A stretch of DNA of 64,000 nucleotides from JAICLK01 sp963810525 (GTDB lineage Bacteria; Patescibacteriota; Saccharimonadia; Saccharimonadales; UBA4665), in the NCBI GenBank assembly GCA_963810525.1, contig CAWENB010000003.1:868001-932000 (forward strand). Direction: 5' to 3'. The position numbers and the translations under genes were made by a program. A model generated the notes under the pieces. That model had not been told where the DNA came from. It searched no databases and saw nothing but the letters and a program-made list of their open reading frames with translations. Below are positions 1 to 8,451 of this stretch, piece by piece; within the stretch, counting starts at the first letter, position 1, and each line of letters opens with the position of its first letter.

Positions 1-75
1 AATCTAAAGTTATACATGTCAAACGTGGTTCGGCGAGCGGGTCTTGAACGTCCGCCTGATATCGGATTGACCTGC

Positions 76-135
76 CTAAGATTTAATTTGCCTTGGCTTC
101 TTGGTTTCTTTTCTGGGCGACTTGCCTTTACTCAT
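76..135 (-). CDS. Very short basic peptide (19 aa), doubtful
   Basis: A 19-residue lysine-rich reading frame (starts MSKGKSPRKETKK) has a good ribosome binding site (AAAGGA about 7 nt before the ATG). It lies directly downstream of the 168-aa and ATP-grasp genes on the same strand. It resembles the basic N-termini of small conserved bacterial proteins but stops early. It may be a truncated gene or a genuine micro-protein. The function is unknown. Confidence 0.35.
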   Translation of the reverse strand: MSKGKSPRKETKKPRQIKS

Positions 136-150
136 GAATGTATCCTTTCA

Positions 151-657
151 CTATTTAGTATATGGGCATAACTTGGTAAGAGTGTGCAATAGAAGAGGCC
201 GATAATCTGTGCCTAATATGTAGGCATGGTCCGCCCAATAGACTCTGCTTTTGGCGGTTTCGTGAGCGCTTCCCGGTCGTGGCGGGTGGATACGTCCGAC
301 CCAAATGTCGTATAGCTCATAGTGCCCATGATCGTCTCGCCGAAGCTTAATGGACAGATATCGAGTGGCGCTTGGGCTACCATTCTTAACTAACCTCGTG
401 TAGATCGTATCGTGCAGAAATTGAGCATATAAAATGTTGTCCTGTTCATCTGTCTTGACAATAAAGCTATAGCCTACGAGGCGGCCCATATTAAGATTAA
501 CGTTTACTTGCTGGCCGCTAGCCGACAACTGGCTTATGGCTTCTCTCGCCAGATTAACCAATCGAGGCTGGAAAGCAATCTGCTTACCAGCTGGCGAGTG
601 TACGAGATCAACGTATACTGGGATATTATTTTGCGTGTTTCCTAATGGATGATTCAT
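151..657 (-). CDS. Hypothetical protein, partner of the ATP-grasp gene
   Basis: A 168-residue soluble protein that I do not recognise. It has no signal peptide or membrane segment. It starts 4 nt after the stop of the upstream ATP-grasp gene, so the two are almost certainly co-transcribed and probably co-translated. It is mixed alpha/beta by composition, with charged segments around residues 95-125. No catalytic motif is visible. The tight pairing suggests a substrate, scaffold or partner of the ligase; this is inference from position only. Confidence 0.75.
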   Translation of the reverse strand: MNHPLGNTQNNIPVYVDLVHSPAGKQIAFQPRLVNLAREAISQLSASGQQVNVNLNMGRLVGYSFIVKTDEQDNILYAQFLHDTIYTRLVKNGSPSATRYLSIKLRRDDHGHYELYDIWVGRIHPPRPGSAHETAKSRVYWADHAYILGTDYRPLLLHTLTKLCPYTK

Positions 658-661
658 AGGA

Positions 662-1465
662 TTATCTCGCTGCTGGTCGTAGCCCTTGGGACGCTATCAG
701 GGGTGCATCGGCTCGAGATACGCTGGCTTCTTCTTCGAGTATGGCCGTGAGGAAAAGGCGGGCAATATCTACAGGAGGCCCCGAGGTGGGTTCGTGAAAC
801 CACTGAAGGTCAGGCGTTGTATTGACCTCCAAAAGATGCGAGCGCCCTAAAGAGTCGATCAGATAATCGACCGCCGCGAATGACAGACCGAGCACGTTGG
901 CAACCCGTAATGCAGATTTAATCATTGCCGGATTCCAAGCTTCTCGGGGTAATGCAATGCATTTGAGTGAGCGATCTGCCTGTACTGAAGTCCCGTATTC
1001 GCTATGGTAGACTCCCACAACGTCGTCATTTAGCACAAGATATCGCATTTCCCTCCCCCTTATATATTTTTCGAGAATATATTTGCTGATCTCCAGGCCC
1101 TGGAGTTGCAGGACTTCTGTCACGATATGGATATCTTGTGAGCCAGATCCACGGGTGGGCTTTGCGATGATTTTTCGATATCGGTCAAGGAACACCGCCG
1201 CCTCTTGCTGTGTCTTAGGCTGGCAGAACGGTATATTCGGTATGCCGTTACGTTCCAAGACGAGGCGCGTCAGGTACTTGTTCTTTGACAGGCTGGCGCC
1301 GACGTGTGAGTTTAGCGGGCTGCGTGCGAAGTTGATGTAGTATTCGCCGTAAGCTGTCGTAAAGGCAAACAGCCCATTCGGAGTCAGCCAAGACGGGCGC
1401 AAACCCATTTGCTCGGCACACCTATATAACAACTCAGCCGTGCTGAGCCGTCGGGCATTAGTCAT
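662..1465 (-). CDS. ATP-grasp (RimK-like) ligase
   Basis: This 267-residue protein has the ATP-grasp fold layout. A basic segment around residues 95-110 (KIIAKPTRGSGSQDI) matches the nucleotide-binding loop. A central strand carries YILEKYIRGREMRYLV. Near the C-terminus HLLEVNTTPDLQWF supplies the magnesium-binding Glu/Asn pair typical of the family. ATP-grasp enzymes join a carboxylate to an amine or thiol through an acylphosphate; the substrate cannot be told from sequence. The gene is followed after 4 nt by an uncharacterised 168-aa gene. Relatives include peptide-tailoring and amino-acid ligases. Confidence 0.85.
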   Translation of the reverse strand: MTNARRLSTAELLYRCAEQMGLRPSWLTPNGLFAFTTAYGEYYINFARSPLNSHVGASLSKNKYLTRLVLERNGIPNIPFCQPKTQQEAAVFLDRYRKIIAKPTRGSGSQDIHIVTEVLQLQGLEISKYILEKYIRGREMRYLVLNDDVVGVYHSEYGTSVQADRSLKCIALPREAWNPAMIKSALRVANVLGLSFAAVDYLIDSLGRSHLLEVNTTPDLQWFHEPTSGPPVDIARLFLTAILEEEASVSRADAPLIASQGLRPAAR

Positions 1466-1495
1466 AGTTGTAGTTGTGTTGCAGCGGAACGCTGA

Positions 1496-1795
1496 TTAGC
1501 GGCGCTGAAACCCACCTCGAAGGTTATTGTCATATTGAGGACGTTCTTCTCGGGGGCGGGCTATGTTAACGATGATAGACCGGCCTTCGAAGTCATTGCC
1601 ATTGAGTGCGCTGATTGCCTTTTGCGCAGCGTCTTGGTCTTCCATCTCCACGAAGGCGAAGCCTTTGGACTGACCCGTGTCTCGATCTTTTATTACGGAC
1701 ACGCTTGTCACGGTACCATACTGAGCAAAGAGGGTACGAAGGGAGTCTTCGGTGGTTTCGTAAGATAGTTTGCCGACAAATAGTTTAGTTGCCAT
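1496..1795 (-). CDS. RNA-binding protein with one RRM domain
   Basis: A 99-residue single-domain RNA recognition motif. RNP2 (LFVGKL, residues 5-10) and RNP1 (KGFAFVEM, around residues 44-51) are intact, including the aromatic residues that stack on RNA bases. A short arginine/glycine tail (RGGFQRR) follows. Single-RRM proteins of this length are common in cyanobacteria and many other bacteria, often cold-induced. The 170 bases upstream contain no further gene. The family call is secure; the target RNA is unknown. Confidence 0.95.
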   Translation of the reverse strand: MATKLFVGKLSYETTEDSLRTLFAQYGTVTSVSVIKDRDTGQSKGFAFVEMEDQDAAQKAISALNGNDFEGRSIIVNIARPREERPQYDNNLRGGFQRR

Positions 1796-1969
1796 TGATG
1801 CTAAGCCTTTCTAATGAGCTGATATTATGCGAGACAGGGTCTTTCGCCTTAGCCGAGAATAGAATGAGCTTTTATGGCTTCACCATACGCCAGGATAACT
1901 TGTAGAATAACTTGCTATCTGTATTTTAGCACATATAGCAAAAATTTCTCAGAGCAGCACAATCACTCA

Positions 1970-2110
1970 CTACATCCGGGACACTCCCGTTCGCGGAATA
2001 GTTAGGTCCAGTGTAGTGCAGAATTCCTCCGGGGTGAGGTAACCGAGTGCCCGGTGTGGCCGGAAGAAGTGGTAGTCATGCGGCCGGCAGTTAATCCGAT
2101 ATCGCAGATA
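1970..2110 (-). pseudogene. 3' remnant of an integrase-core transposase
   Basis: The reverse strand reads FFRPHRALGYLTPEEF and ends in a TAG at 1970-1972. This is the C-terminal signature of DDE integrase-core transposases (IS3/IS481 type), which end in RPH-x-x-LGYLTP. There is no upstream catalytic domain and no start codon, so only about 45 codons of the tail survive. An imperfect inverted repeat (ATCCGATATC-GCA-GATATCCGAT) lies at its broken 5' side, near 2095-2117. It marks a past insertion between the RRM gene and the GH114-like gene. Confidence 0.65.
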
Positions 2111-2251
2111 TCCGATAATTATTGAGGAGCATGAATGGAAAAGGGCGACAAATACTAGGCTACTGTTTCAAATCTATGGGGTACGATATTAACCCTCGAA
2201 TCTTTATGCAAAATTGGGTACACACCACAAACCCTAAAAGCTAATGTGGAT

Positions 2252-3271
2252 CTACCATGTGCCGGTACACGGCTGGTAGACGGTGCCATCAAGGTTGAGG
2301 TTATATAGGGCGCCATTGATATGGGCAGCGGCGTCGGCAGAGCAGAATTTAGAAGTGGTCTCACCATCGTCGGTATACTCGGCATTAAAGACGGCTTTAT
2401 TGGCAAGTGTAAAAGGTGCCAAAGTATTGCACTCAGTATACTTATTGCACTCTTCATCAAGTGCCCAGTCAAAAAAAGGTTGCAACTGTGCCGTCTGGTC
2501 AACGTCGTTTTTTAGGCCAATAGACATGCCGAGACTATGGGCGGTGTTAGCTAGAAATTTGTTGTAGGCCAGCTGATTGGCCGCGGTTAGCGGGAAGCCA
2601 GTACTATTTGTATATCCGTCAATGTTATCTGGCTCAATAGCGTCAAAGCCTTTGCTTTTACACAAGTTCATGCGTTCGGTCACTATCGGTGTCAGCCCGC
2701 TAATATCAGCAATATTTAACCATTTTTCACCGGGCCAACCCTGCACGCCAGAACCGATATCAGCGGTGGGTATCAAGTTCAGATCCGGTCGGCCCGGTTC
2801 ATAGGTGCCAACATCAATGTAACAGATGACTTTGGTATTCTGGTCGTGCAATGCCTGAACGGTTGAGCTGGGATTGTTGAAGCCGTCAATATCATAAACG
2901 GCTACTTTTTTATACGGGGACGGTGGCGGATTGCCAATAACCCAATTCCAGGATATGGACGCACTGGATGTGGGCTTCCACCATGATGAGGTTGTGGCTT
3001 CACCACCACCTCTACTACTACTACTACTACTACTACTAACGCTGCCAAATTTGACAGCCTGACCACCCGAAGCGTTACTGTCACTGACCTTTGAAGCATT
3101 TCCACTAAGTGTGCCGTATTCGGCTTCGGCCGAACCTGCATAAGTGGCAGCATGCGTGATAATCAATGACATAACTCCGAGTAATGTGACGCCGCCAACT
3201 ACTAAACCCATTCTGAGTGGGCGAAAATAGAGGCGAGCGTTAAGCGATTGGATGTGATCTGTCTTACGCAT
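2252..3271 (-). CDS. Membrane-anchored GH114-like glycoside hydrolase
   Basis: A 339-residue protein. Residues 20-42 form an N-terminal membrane anchor or uncleaved signal (GLVVGGVTLLGVMSLIITHA). A short segment EAEYGTLSGNA...ASGGQAVKFG follows, resembling carbohydrate-binding repeats of Patescibacteria surface proteins. A serine tract links this to the catalytic domain from about residue 105. Strand motifs VICYIDVGTYEPGRPD and FDAIEPDNIDGY match GH114 (endo-alpha-1,4-polygalactosaminidase/spherulin-4-like) TIM barrels, where the Asp/Glu residues are catalytic. It would act on the outer face of the cell, on host or biofilm polysaccharide. The substrate is inferred from the family. Confidence 0.82.
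   Translation of the reverse strand: MRKTDHIQSLNARLYFRPLRMGLVVGGVTLLGVMSLIITHAATYAGSAEAEYGTLSGNASKVSDSNASGGQAVKFGSVSSSSSSSSRGGGEATTSSWWKPTSSASISWNWVIGNPPPSPYKKVAVYDIDGFNNPSSTVQALHDQNTKVICYIDVGTYEPGRPDLNLIPTADIGSGVQGWPGEKWLNIADISGLTPIVTERMNLCKSKGFDAIEPDNIDGYTNSTGFPLTAANQLAYNKFLANTAHSLGMSIGLKNDVDQTAQLQPFFDWALDEECNKYTECNTLAPFTLANKAVFNAEYTDDGETTSKFCSADAAAHINGALYNLNLDGTVYQPCTGTW
3013..3036 (-). repeat. Eight TAC/AGT trinucleotide repeats in a Ser linker
   Basis: Eight uninterrupted TAC units (AGT on the coding strand) encode eight serines in the linker between the anchor module and the catalytic domain of the GH114-like protein. Slippage would change linker length without breaking the frame. Confidence 0.9.
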
Positions 3272-3433
3272 TACTAGTGCTTCTCACGGTTCATTATAAG
3301 ATACTGTATCCTCGCGGAAAGGGCTAACATCGTTGTGATACTTTTTTGTCGCAGCTTACCGGCCATGGAACTGGTAGTGGATGATTGCAAAATGAGAAAT
3401 TTAAAATAGGTAGCTTCTCTGAACGCAATATTA

Positions 3434-5803
3434 TTATGACTGCCACTGCCAATTTTGAATCTCCGGCAGATCAACGCCATGAATCTTAATATATTCAGCA
3501 TGGTCGATGAGTTTCTTTTTCATAGATTCTTTGAGGTGTTCGGCTACCTGCCCGCTTATTCCGGCTCGCTCGATCACGTCAATGACCAGATGAAAACGAT
3601 CCATATCGTTGCGAACGGTCATGTCAAAGGCAGTCGTAATGGTTCCTTCTTCTTTGTAGCCGCGAACGTGCAAGTTGCGATTGTTCCGTCGATACGTTAG
3701 GCGGTGTACCACCCAGGGATAACCGTGAAATGCAAATATGATCTCTTTATCTTTCGTAAATAACTCATCGTATTCTGGGTCGCTGAGACCGTGCGGGTGT
3801 TCGGTGTCGGGCTCGAGCCGCATAAGGTCAACTACGTTCACGAATCGGATTTTTAATTCGGGCAGATGTTTTCGGATAATGGATACGGCTGCCAACGTTT
3901 CGAGAGTTGGCACGTCACCGGCGGAGACCATTACGACATCAGGTGCACCGCCGGCGTCATTGCTTGCCCAATCCCAGACGCTAATGCCGCGCGTGCAATG
4001 TTCAATCGCTTCATTCATTGTCAGCCACTGGGGGCTATTATGCTTGCCGGTTATGGTCAGGTTGATATAATTGCGACTTTTCAAACAGTGGTCGATGGTT
4101 GAAAGTAGCGTGTTGGCATCCGGCGGTAAATAAATGCGCACTACTGATGCCTTTTTGTTGAGTAAGTGGTCAATGAAACCTGGGTCTTGGTGTGTAAAAC
4201 CATTGTGATCCTGGCGCCAAACATGCGATGTCAGCAAGTAGTTGAGCGAAGCGATCTGGTGTCGCCACGGCAGTTCGTTTGACATTTTGATCCACTTGGC
4301 GTGTTGATTTACCATGGAATCGACAATGCGGATGAACGCCTCATAGCTGTGAAATAGCCCGTGTCTGCCAGTAAGCAAGTAGCCTTCGAGCCAGCCCTCG
4401 GCTTGGTGTTCACTTAACATTGAGTCAAAGATGGCGCCGTCAGTTGCGAGAAATTCGTCGGTCGCATTGGTTCGCGCTTCCCACTGACGGTTGGTTGTTT
4501 CAAAGACAGCTTCCAGACGATTTGAGACCAGCTCGTCCGGCCCGAAGATGCGGAAGTTACGGTGCTCCTGATTTTTTTTGATGACATCACGAAGGTATGG
4601 ACCGAGCGCGTGCGTGTTGCCTTCGACGCTTGCGCTTCGTTTGGGAAATTTAACTTCGTAGTCTCGGAAATCCGGCAAGTCTAGCTCGCGCAAGAAGCTG
4701 CCACCATTGGCGTGCGGGTTGGCTCCCATGCGGTGCTCGCCAGTTGGCGCAAGTTCGGCCAGCTCCGGCAGTAATGACCCGGTTGCATTAAATAATTCTT
4801 CCGGCTTGTAGCTTTTCAGCCAAGCTTCAAGCAACCTGACGTTATCCGGGCATGTTTCGTCCACGGCTAGCGGTACTTGATGTGAGCGGAAATTGCCCTC
4901 GACCTGTTTGCCGTCAACAGTGCCTGGGCCGGTCCAACCTTTGGGAGATTGCAGCACAATCATGGGCCAGCGTGGCCTTGTTGTATTGTTGTTATTGCGG
5001 GAGTTAGTTTGAATCCGTTTGATTTCCTGCACGACTGCATCGAGGGCGGCTGCCATGAGCTGGTGCATCTGCAGTGGATCGGCGCCCTCGACAAAATAAG
5101 GATTCCAGCCATAGCCGCGCAGCAACTGTTCTAGTTCGTCGTGTTCAATTCGCGCAAGGATGGTCGGGTTACTGATTTTGTAGCCGTTGAGATGTAGGAT
5201 GGGCAGAACTGCACCGTCAGTTATGGGATTGAGAAACTTGTTGGAATGCCAGGCCGTAGCCAGCGGACCGGTTTCGGCCTCACCGTCGCCAACAATACAG
5301 GCCGCGATGAGGTCCGGATTGTCAAAGATAGCACCGAACGCATGGCTCAGTGAATACCCAAGCTCGCCTCCTTCGTGAATTGAACCCGGAACTTGCGGTG
5401 ATACGTGACTGGATAAGCCTCCGGGAAATGAAAACATTTGGAATAGTTTTTTAAGCCCAGCTTCATTTTGAGTAACCTGGGGGCAATATTCGCTTAAGGT
5501 GCCTTCCAGGTACACATTACCGACCAGCGCCGGACCACCGTGTCCCGGGCCGGATACATACAGCATATTGAGGTTGTTGGCCTTAATAACGCGGTTGAGA
5601 TGCACATAGATAAAATTTTGTCCGGGCGTCGTCCCCCAGTGTCCAAGGAGCAGCTTCTTAACATGTTTAAGCTTGAGGGGTTCCTTGAGAAGCGGATTGT
5701 CGCATAAGTAAATCTGCCCAACTGACAAATAGTTAGCCGCACGCCAATAGGCATCTATGGCGTGTAGCATGTAGTTGTCTAGCGGATATTCAGTCTGACT
5801 CAT
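3434..5803 (-). CDS. xfp: Xylulose-5-P/fructose-6-P phosphoketolase
   Basis: A 789-residue, full-length thiamine-diphosphate enzyme that cleaves xylulose-5-phosphate (and often fructose-6-phosphate) with phosphate to acetyl-phosphate plus a glyceraldehyde-3-phosphate or erythrose-4-phosphate. Family signatures include LGHWGTTPGQNF near residue 52, YVSGPGHGGPA near 83, SHAFGAIFDNPDLIAACIVG with the ThDP-binding GDGEAETGP near 165-180, and HQDPGFIDH near 545. Its ATG is directly followed upstream by the acetate kinase stop, so the operon is ackA-xfp. The acetyl-phosphate it makes is the substrate of acetate kinase, giving ATP. Cytosolic. Confidence 0.98.
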   Translation of the reverse strand: MSQTEYPLDNYMLHAIDAYWRAANYLSVGQIYLCDNPLLKEPLKLKHVKKLLLGHWGTTPGQNFIYVHLNRVIKANNLNMLYVSGPGHGGPALVGNVYLEGTLSEYCPQVTQNEAGLKKLFQMFSFPGGLSSHVSPQVPGSIHEGGELGYSLSHAFGAIFDNPDLIAACIVGDGEAETGPLATAWHSNKFLNPITDGAVLPILHLNGYKISNPTILARIEHDELEQLLRGYGWNPYFVEGADPLQMHQLMAAALDAVVQEIKRIQTNSRNNNNTTRPRWPMIVLQSPKGWTGPGTVDGKQVEGNFRSHQVPLAVDETCPDNVRLLEAWLKSYKPEELFNATGSLLPELAELAPTGEHRMGANPHANGGSFLRELDLPDFRDYEVKFPKRSASVEGNTHALGPYLRDVIKKNQEHRNFRIFGPDELVSNRLEAVFETTNRQWEARTNATDEFLATDGAIFDSMLSEHQAEGWLEGYLLTGRHGLFHSYEAFIRIVDSMVNQHAKWIKMSNELPWRHQIASLNYLLTSHVWRQDHNGFTHQDPGFIDHLLNKKASVVRIYLPPDANTLLSTIDHCLKSRNYINLTITGKHNSPQWLTMNEAIEHCTRGISVWDWASNDAGGAPDVVMVSAGDVPTLETLAAVSIIRKHLPELKIRFVNVVDLMRLEPDTEHPHGLSDPEYDELFTKDKEIIFAFHGYPWVVHRLTYRRNNRNLHVRGYKEEGTITTAFDMTVRNDMDRFHLVIDVIERAGISGQVAEHLKESMKKKLIDHAEYIKIHGVDLPEIQNWQWQS

Positions 5804-6982
5804 TTACCCTCGCATCACATTACTTATTTCTCGTGCGATCGTTACCGCTTCATCGGTATGAATAACATGCACACCTACCAAACTACCTTCGGCAGAGATA
5901 AGTCGTGCGCCCGATTCGTTCCGCTCCGAATCGAGCGTAATACCGAGAAAGGACAGCTCATCACAAACCCTTGCACGAATTTTTGGCGCATTTTCACCTA
6001 TGCCGCCAGTGAATACTAGCGTGTTCAGCCCGCCAAGTGCGGCGGCGAAAGCACCGACAGCCTTTGTGACGTGGTAGCAGAAAATATCTACGGCATCTTT
6101 GGCGCGTGCGTCGTCATTTTCAATTTCCAGCAGTTTCTTCATGTCGCCGGTCGTTTCAGAAATGCCAAGTAAGCCGGACTCGAAATTTGCCATGTGCTGC
6201 AGTCGGTTGGCATCGTAATCTTGTACTCGTGAGAGATAGAACATGAGCCCAGGATCAAGGTCACCAGAACGCGTGCTCATTGGGATGCCAGATGCCGGTG
6301 TCATACTCATGGTGGTGTCGACTGACCCCCCTCCTCTTAGTGCAGCCAAACTGGCACCGCTACCAAGATGCGCGATGACTACTTTGCCGTTGGCGGCTGC
6401 TTCGCCCTCGATACTACGTAGATCGCTGATGATAAACGCATATGACAGCCCGTGAAATCCGTAGCGCCGTATGCCTTTCGCTTCAAAGTGGCGCGGGATT
6501 GGCAAGATTCGCGAACGGGCCGGTAGACCATGATGAAAGGCGGTATCGAAGCAGAGTATCTGTTGTGTATCCGGCAAAGTCGCTTGGAGTACTTCGACAA
6601 GCTCGAGTTCAATAGGCAGATGCTCTGGATCGAAGGCTGCTAGTTCGCGAAGTTCATGGAGTACGTCGTTAGTCGCGACTTGCGATTTGTAATACTTCGG
6701 GCCGCCATGCACCATGCGGTGGCCGACGGCAACGACGGCTGCATCAGTCCCTTTACTTGGAAGCTGTTCTATAAGCAAGGTCGCCGCGGAGGCATGGTTC
6801 TGGGCTGTGATTGGTTTGCTGTTGCCGGCCACAATAAGACGAGCTGACGGCTGCCCAATATTCTCAACCGCGGCATCGAAAACCTTTTGCATACCATACA
6901 TGGTGAACATAGCCAACTTGACGCTCGATGACCCGGCATTGACGGTTACGACATATTTCTCTTTAGTATTAAGTGTATTCAT
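5804..6982 (-). CDS. ackA: Acetate kinase
   Basis: Converts acetyl-phosphate plus ADP to acetate plus ATP. ASKHA-fold motifs are present: VTVNAGSSSVK at the N-terminus, GHRMVHGG, ILCFDTAFH, GFHGLSYAF, VIAHLGSGASLAAL, and VFTGGIGENAPKIR in the C-terminal half. About 392 residues, the usual family length. I prefer the ATG at 6982 (MNTLNTKEKYVV) over 6991, because a -10-like TACAAT at 6996-7001 would place the transcript start near 6989. The gene runs straight into phosphoketolase with no spacer. Together they form the ATP-yielding end of a phosphoketolase pathway. Confidence 0.97.
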   Translation of the reverse strand: MNTLNTKEKYVVTVNAGSSSVKLAMFTMYGMQKVFDAAVENIGQPSARLIVAGNSKPITAQNHASAATLLIEQLPSKGTDAAVVAVGHRMVHGGPKYYKSQVATNDVLHELRELAAFDPEHLPIELELVEVLQATLPDTQQILCFDTAFHHGLPARSRILPIPRHFEAKGIRRYGFHGLSYAFIISDLRSIEGEAAANGKVVIAHLGSGASLAALRGGGSVDTTMSMTPASGIPMSTRSGDLDPGLMFYLSRVQDYDANRLQHMANFESGLLGISETTGDMKKLLEIENDDARAKDAVDIFCYHVTKAVGAFAAALGGLNTLVFTGGIGENAPKIRARVCDELSFLGITLDSERNESGARLISAEGSLVGVHVIHTDEAVTIAREISNVMRG

Positions 6983-7034
6983 AATGCCCATGCTTATTGT
7001 ACCAGCAGCCGGGCATCCGTCGGGGTATAGGAGA

Positions 7035-7052
7035 TTATCAGTCTACTGATAA
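7035..7052. promoter_or_regulatory. Perfect 8-bp inverted repeat upstream of ackA-xfp
   Basis: TTATCAGT-CT-ACTGATAA is a perfect 8-bp palindrome with a 2-nt centre. It lies about 45-70 bp upstream of the ackA start. It has no T-tract, so a protein operator is more likely than a terminator. The regulator is unknown. Confidence 0.5.
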
Positions 7053-7213
7053 AAGCAAATTCGGCAACATGAGCGCTTATTAGATACTCTGTATAAGATA
7101 TACTTTTGGCAAGAGCTAACTAAAGCTAACTCTGCCAATGCGCTTTCCATGCATTTATACAGAGATAAATGAGCTTTAATGTTGCTAATCTCAAAAATAA
7201 ATTGACTAACGAG

Positions 7214-7740
7214 CTAGTTGAGTAAATAGAATACGGCGATAGCCGCTTGATCCATGGTAAGCCCCTCCGCTACTGCGAATTCGTCCTCATGTCGTGACCG
7301 GCTACCACTATTAATAATTCGCTTCATCTTTGCGCCATCAAAAACTGCAATTGCGGGTACTCCATGCGTTTGCGTGTGTCTCATAGCGTAACTGACAGTA
7401 GAGTGTGTGGCCCACTCCCCGAAAGCTGCTGCGTCACTAGACATTCTTTCAAGCTCGTCGCCTGTGATACCCCACGTCTCACGCCTTTCACCAAATGTTT
7501 TATCCGCTTGTAGGTCTGAGCCATCGAGTCCACAAAAACCATAAGATCTATATCCCTATATAATCCTTTTTCTTGTTCTGATGTTGGTAGGCCAATCCCA
7601 ATCGCGACGAGTCGTTGTCTGCAAAAATCAACAAACTCTAGCGGCTGCGTGTTCGGGTTGAATGGTATCTCTGCAGGATAAATCTCAACGAATGGAGCAT
7701 GAGCACGGTCGAGCTCATGCACCGTCGGCATTCTTATCAT
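7214..7740 (-). pseudogene. Hypothetical gene split by a frameshift
   Basis: Two overlapping frames make one coherent protein. The 5' frame (from 7740, MIRMPTVHELDRAHAPF...) reads well to about 7520. After that the neighbouring frame continues naturally (LQADKTFGERRETWGITGDE, then ELERMSSDAAAFGEWATH) to the stop at 7214. A single indel around 7500-7530 explains this. The intact product would be about 175 residues, soluble, family unknown. It may be a true pseudogene or an assembly error; two other genes in this window show similar damage. Confidence 0.65.
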
Positions 7741-7753
7741 TTCATAATCATAG

Positions 7754-7832
7754 CAAACAACTAAATTGCAATCGAGCCAAATAACTTCTTAGAGTTCATA
7801 ATAACAATAATAGCCCCTGTTCAAATAATGGA
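7754..7832. repeat. Degenerate copy of the accessory-region repeat (copy A-left)
   Basis: This stretch follows the same order as the repeats at 13198 and 14090: a block like GAGCCAAATAACTTCTTAGA, a T/A-rich spacer, then a decayed CCCCTGTT...AATGGAGG hairpin. It directly precedes the broken 7214-7740 gene on the minus strand. Confidence 0.45.
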
Positions 7833-7988
7833 GGACGGCTCCCCCTATTGGACGAGCTTCGCACCTTTGATTATGTTGTTGACGACGAGCTTTTTGCTAG
7901 GCTGCTTGCTGTTCAAGTTTAGTGGTCCATGTGTGGCTATTTACTTTATCGGTTTGACGGTAGTTCGCGCACAGACAGACTCGAAACT

Positions 7989-8180
7989 CTATTGCGATGG
8001 CGGAATGGTCCAGCACATATCCATGATTAAAGCTGTTTCACCGTGGACTAAACCCGGTTGCGGCTGTTGAGAAGTGCTGTGGGTGGTGCCTGGGGGTAAG
8101 GCCGGTCCGACCTGTTCGGGCTGTTCGTAATTTTGTTGTTTATTTTCTGGGATCATTTGATTGCGTTCGAATTGTATCAC
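7989..8180 (-). pseudogene. Proline/glutamine-rich N-terminal fragment
   Basis: A 63-codon frame with a Pro/Gln-rich sequence (around MIPENKQQNYEQPEQVGPAL). It resembles the disordered cytoplasmic N-termini that precede membrane domains in many Patescibacteria proteins. No membrane domain follows before the stop. Either a truncated gene or a chance frame. The rest of 7833-8288 shows no convincing gene. Confidence 0.3.
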
Positions 8181-8288
8181 AAGGTTCTACAGTTCACTCC
8201 TGGTAGCAAAGCTCTGGCCTGCATATGTAATCAACCAGAAGTGACAAGAACCACACCTTTCAAGGACATTGAGTTAGTTAGTAAATAT

Positions 8289-8316
8289 AAAAAGCCATTC
8301 GATATGGTGGCTTTTT
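8289..8316. terminator. Bidirectional intrinsic terminator
   Basis: AAAAAGCCA...TGGCTTTTT forms a 9-bp stem with a 10-nt loop and has T-tracts in both directions. It separates the gene-poor stretch to the left from the mini-ORF at 8333. Confidence 0.7.
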
Positions 8317-8332
8317 ATAGTGAAAGTTCGAA

Positions 8333-8449
8333 ATGGCTCAGCTGACTTTGACGAAATGGAACCTGGTTAAGGCTGAACTTATAGATATATGGGAGATAGT
8401 TAAGCTGGCTAGCCAGGACAAGCTGTCAGCGGCTAAGGGGTTTGATTAG
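8333..8449 (+). CDS. Mini-protein, repeat family 1 (38 aa)
   Basis: An ATG-started 38-codon frame with core LTLTKWNLVKAELIDIWEIV. Two further copies at 12569 and 13278 share the pattern LTKWN-x-[IV]-K-[AS]-EL, then W-x-IVK or WRIVN, and have near-identical length. Substitutions between copies are mostly conservative, which suggests the frame was under protein-level selection. No recognisable domain; probably one amphipathic helix. It converges on the SemiSWEET-like gene at 8452. Confidence 0.5.
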   Translation: MAQLTLTKWNLVKAELIDIWEIVKLASQDKLSAAKGFD

Positions 8450-8451
8450 AA

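Noticed and set aside
1..75. Possible tRNA end (GTCTTGAACG with nearby TGGTTCGGCGA) on the minus strand
   Set aside because: The T-stem mismatches, no 5' acceptor partner TCGGCGA lies about 75 nt away, and no anticodon arm can be drawn.
7828..8070. 80-codon plus-strand frame with a hydrophobic stretch
   Set aside because: It lies over the repeat-derived region and the antisense Pro/Gln-rich frame, lacks a clear binding site, and ends in low-complexity sequence.
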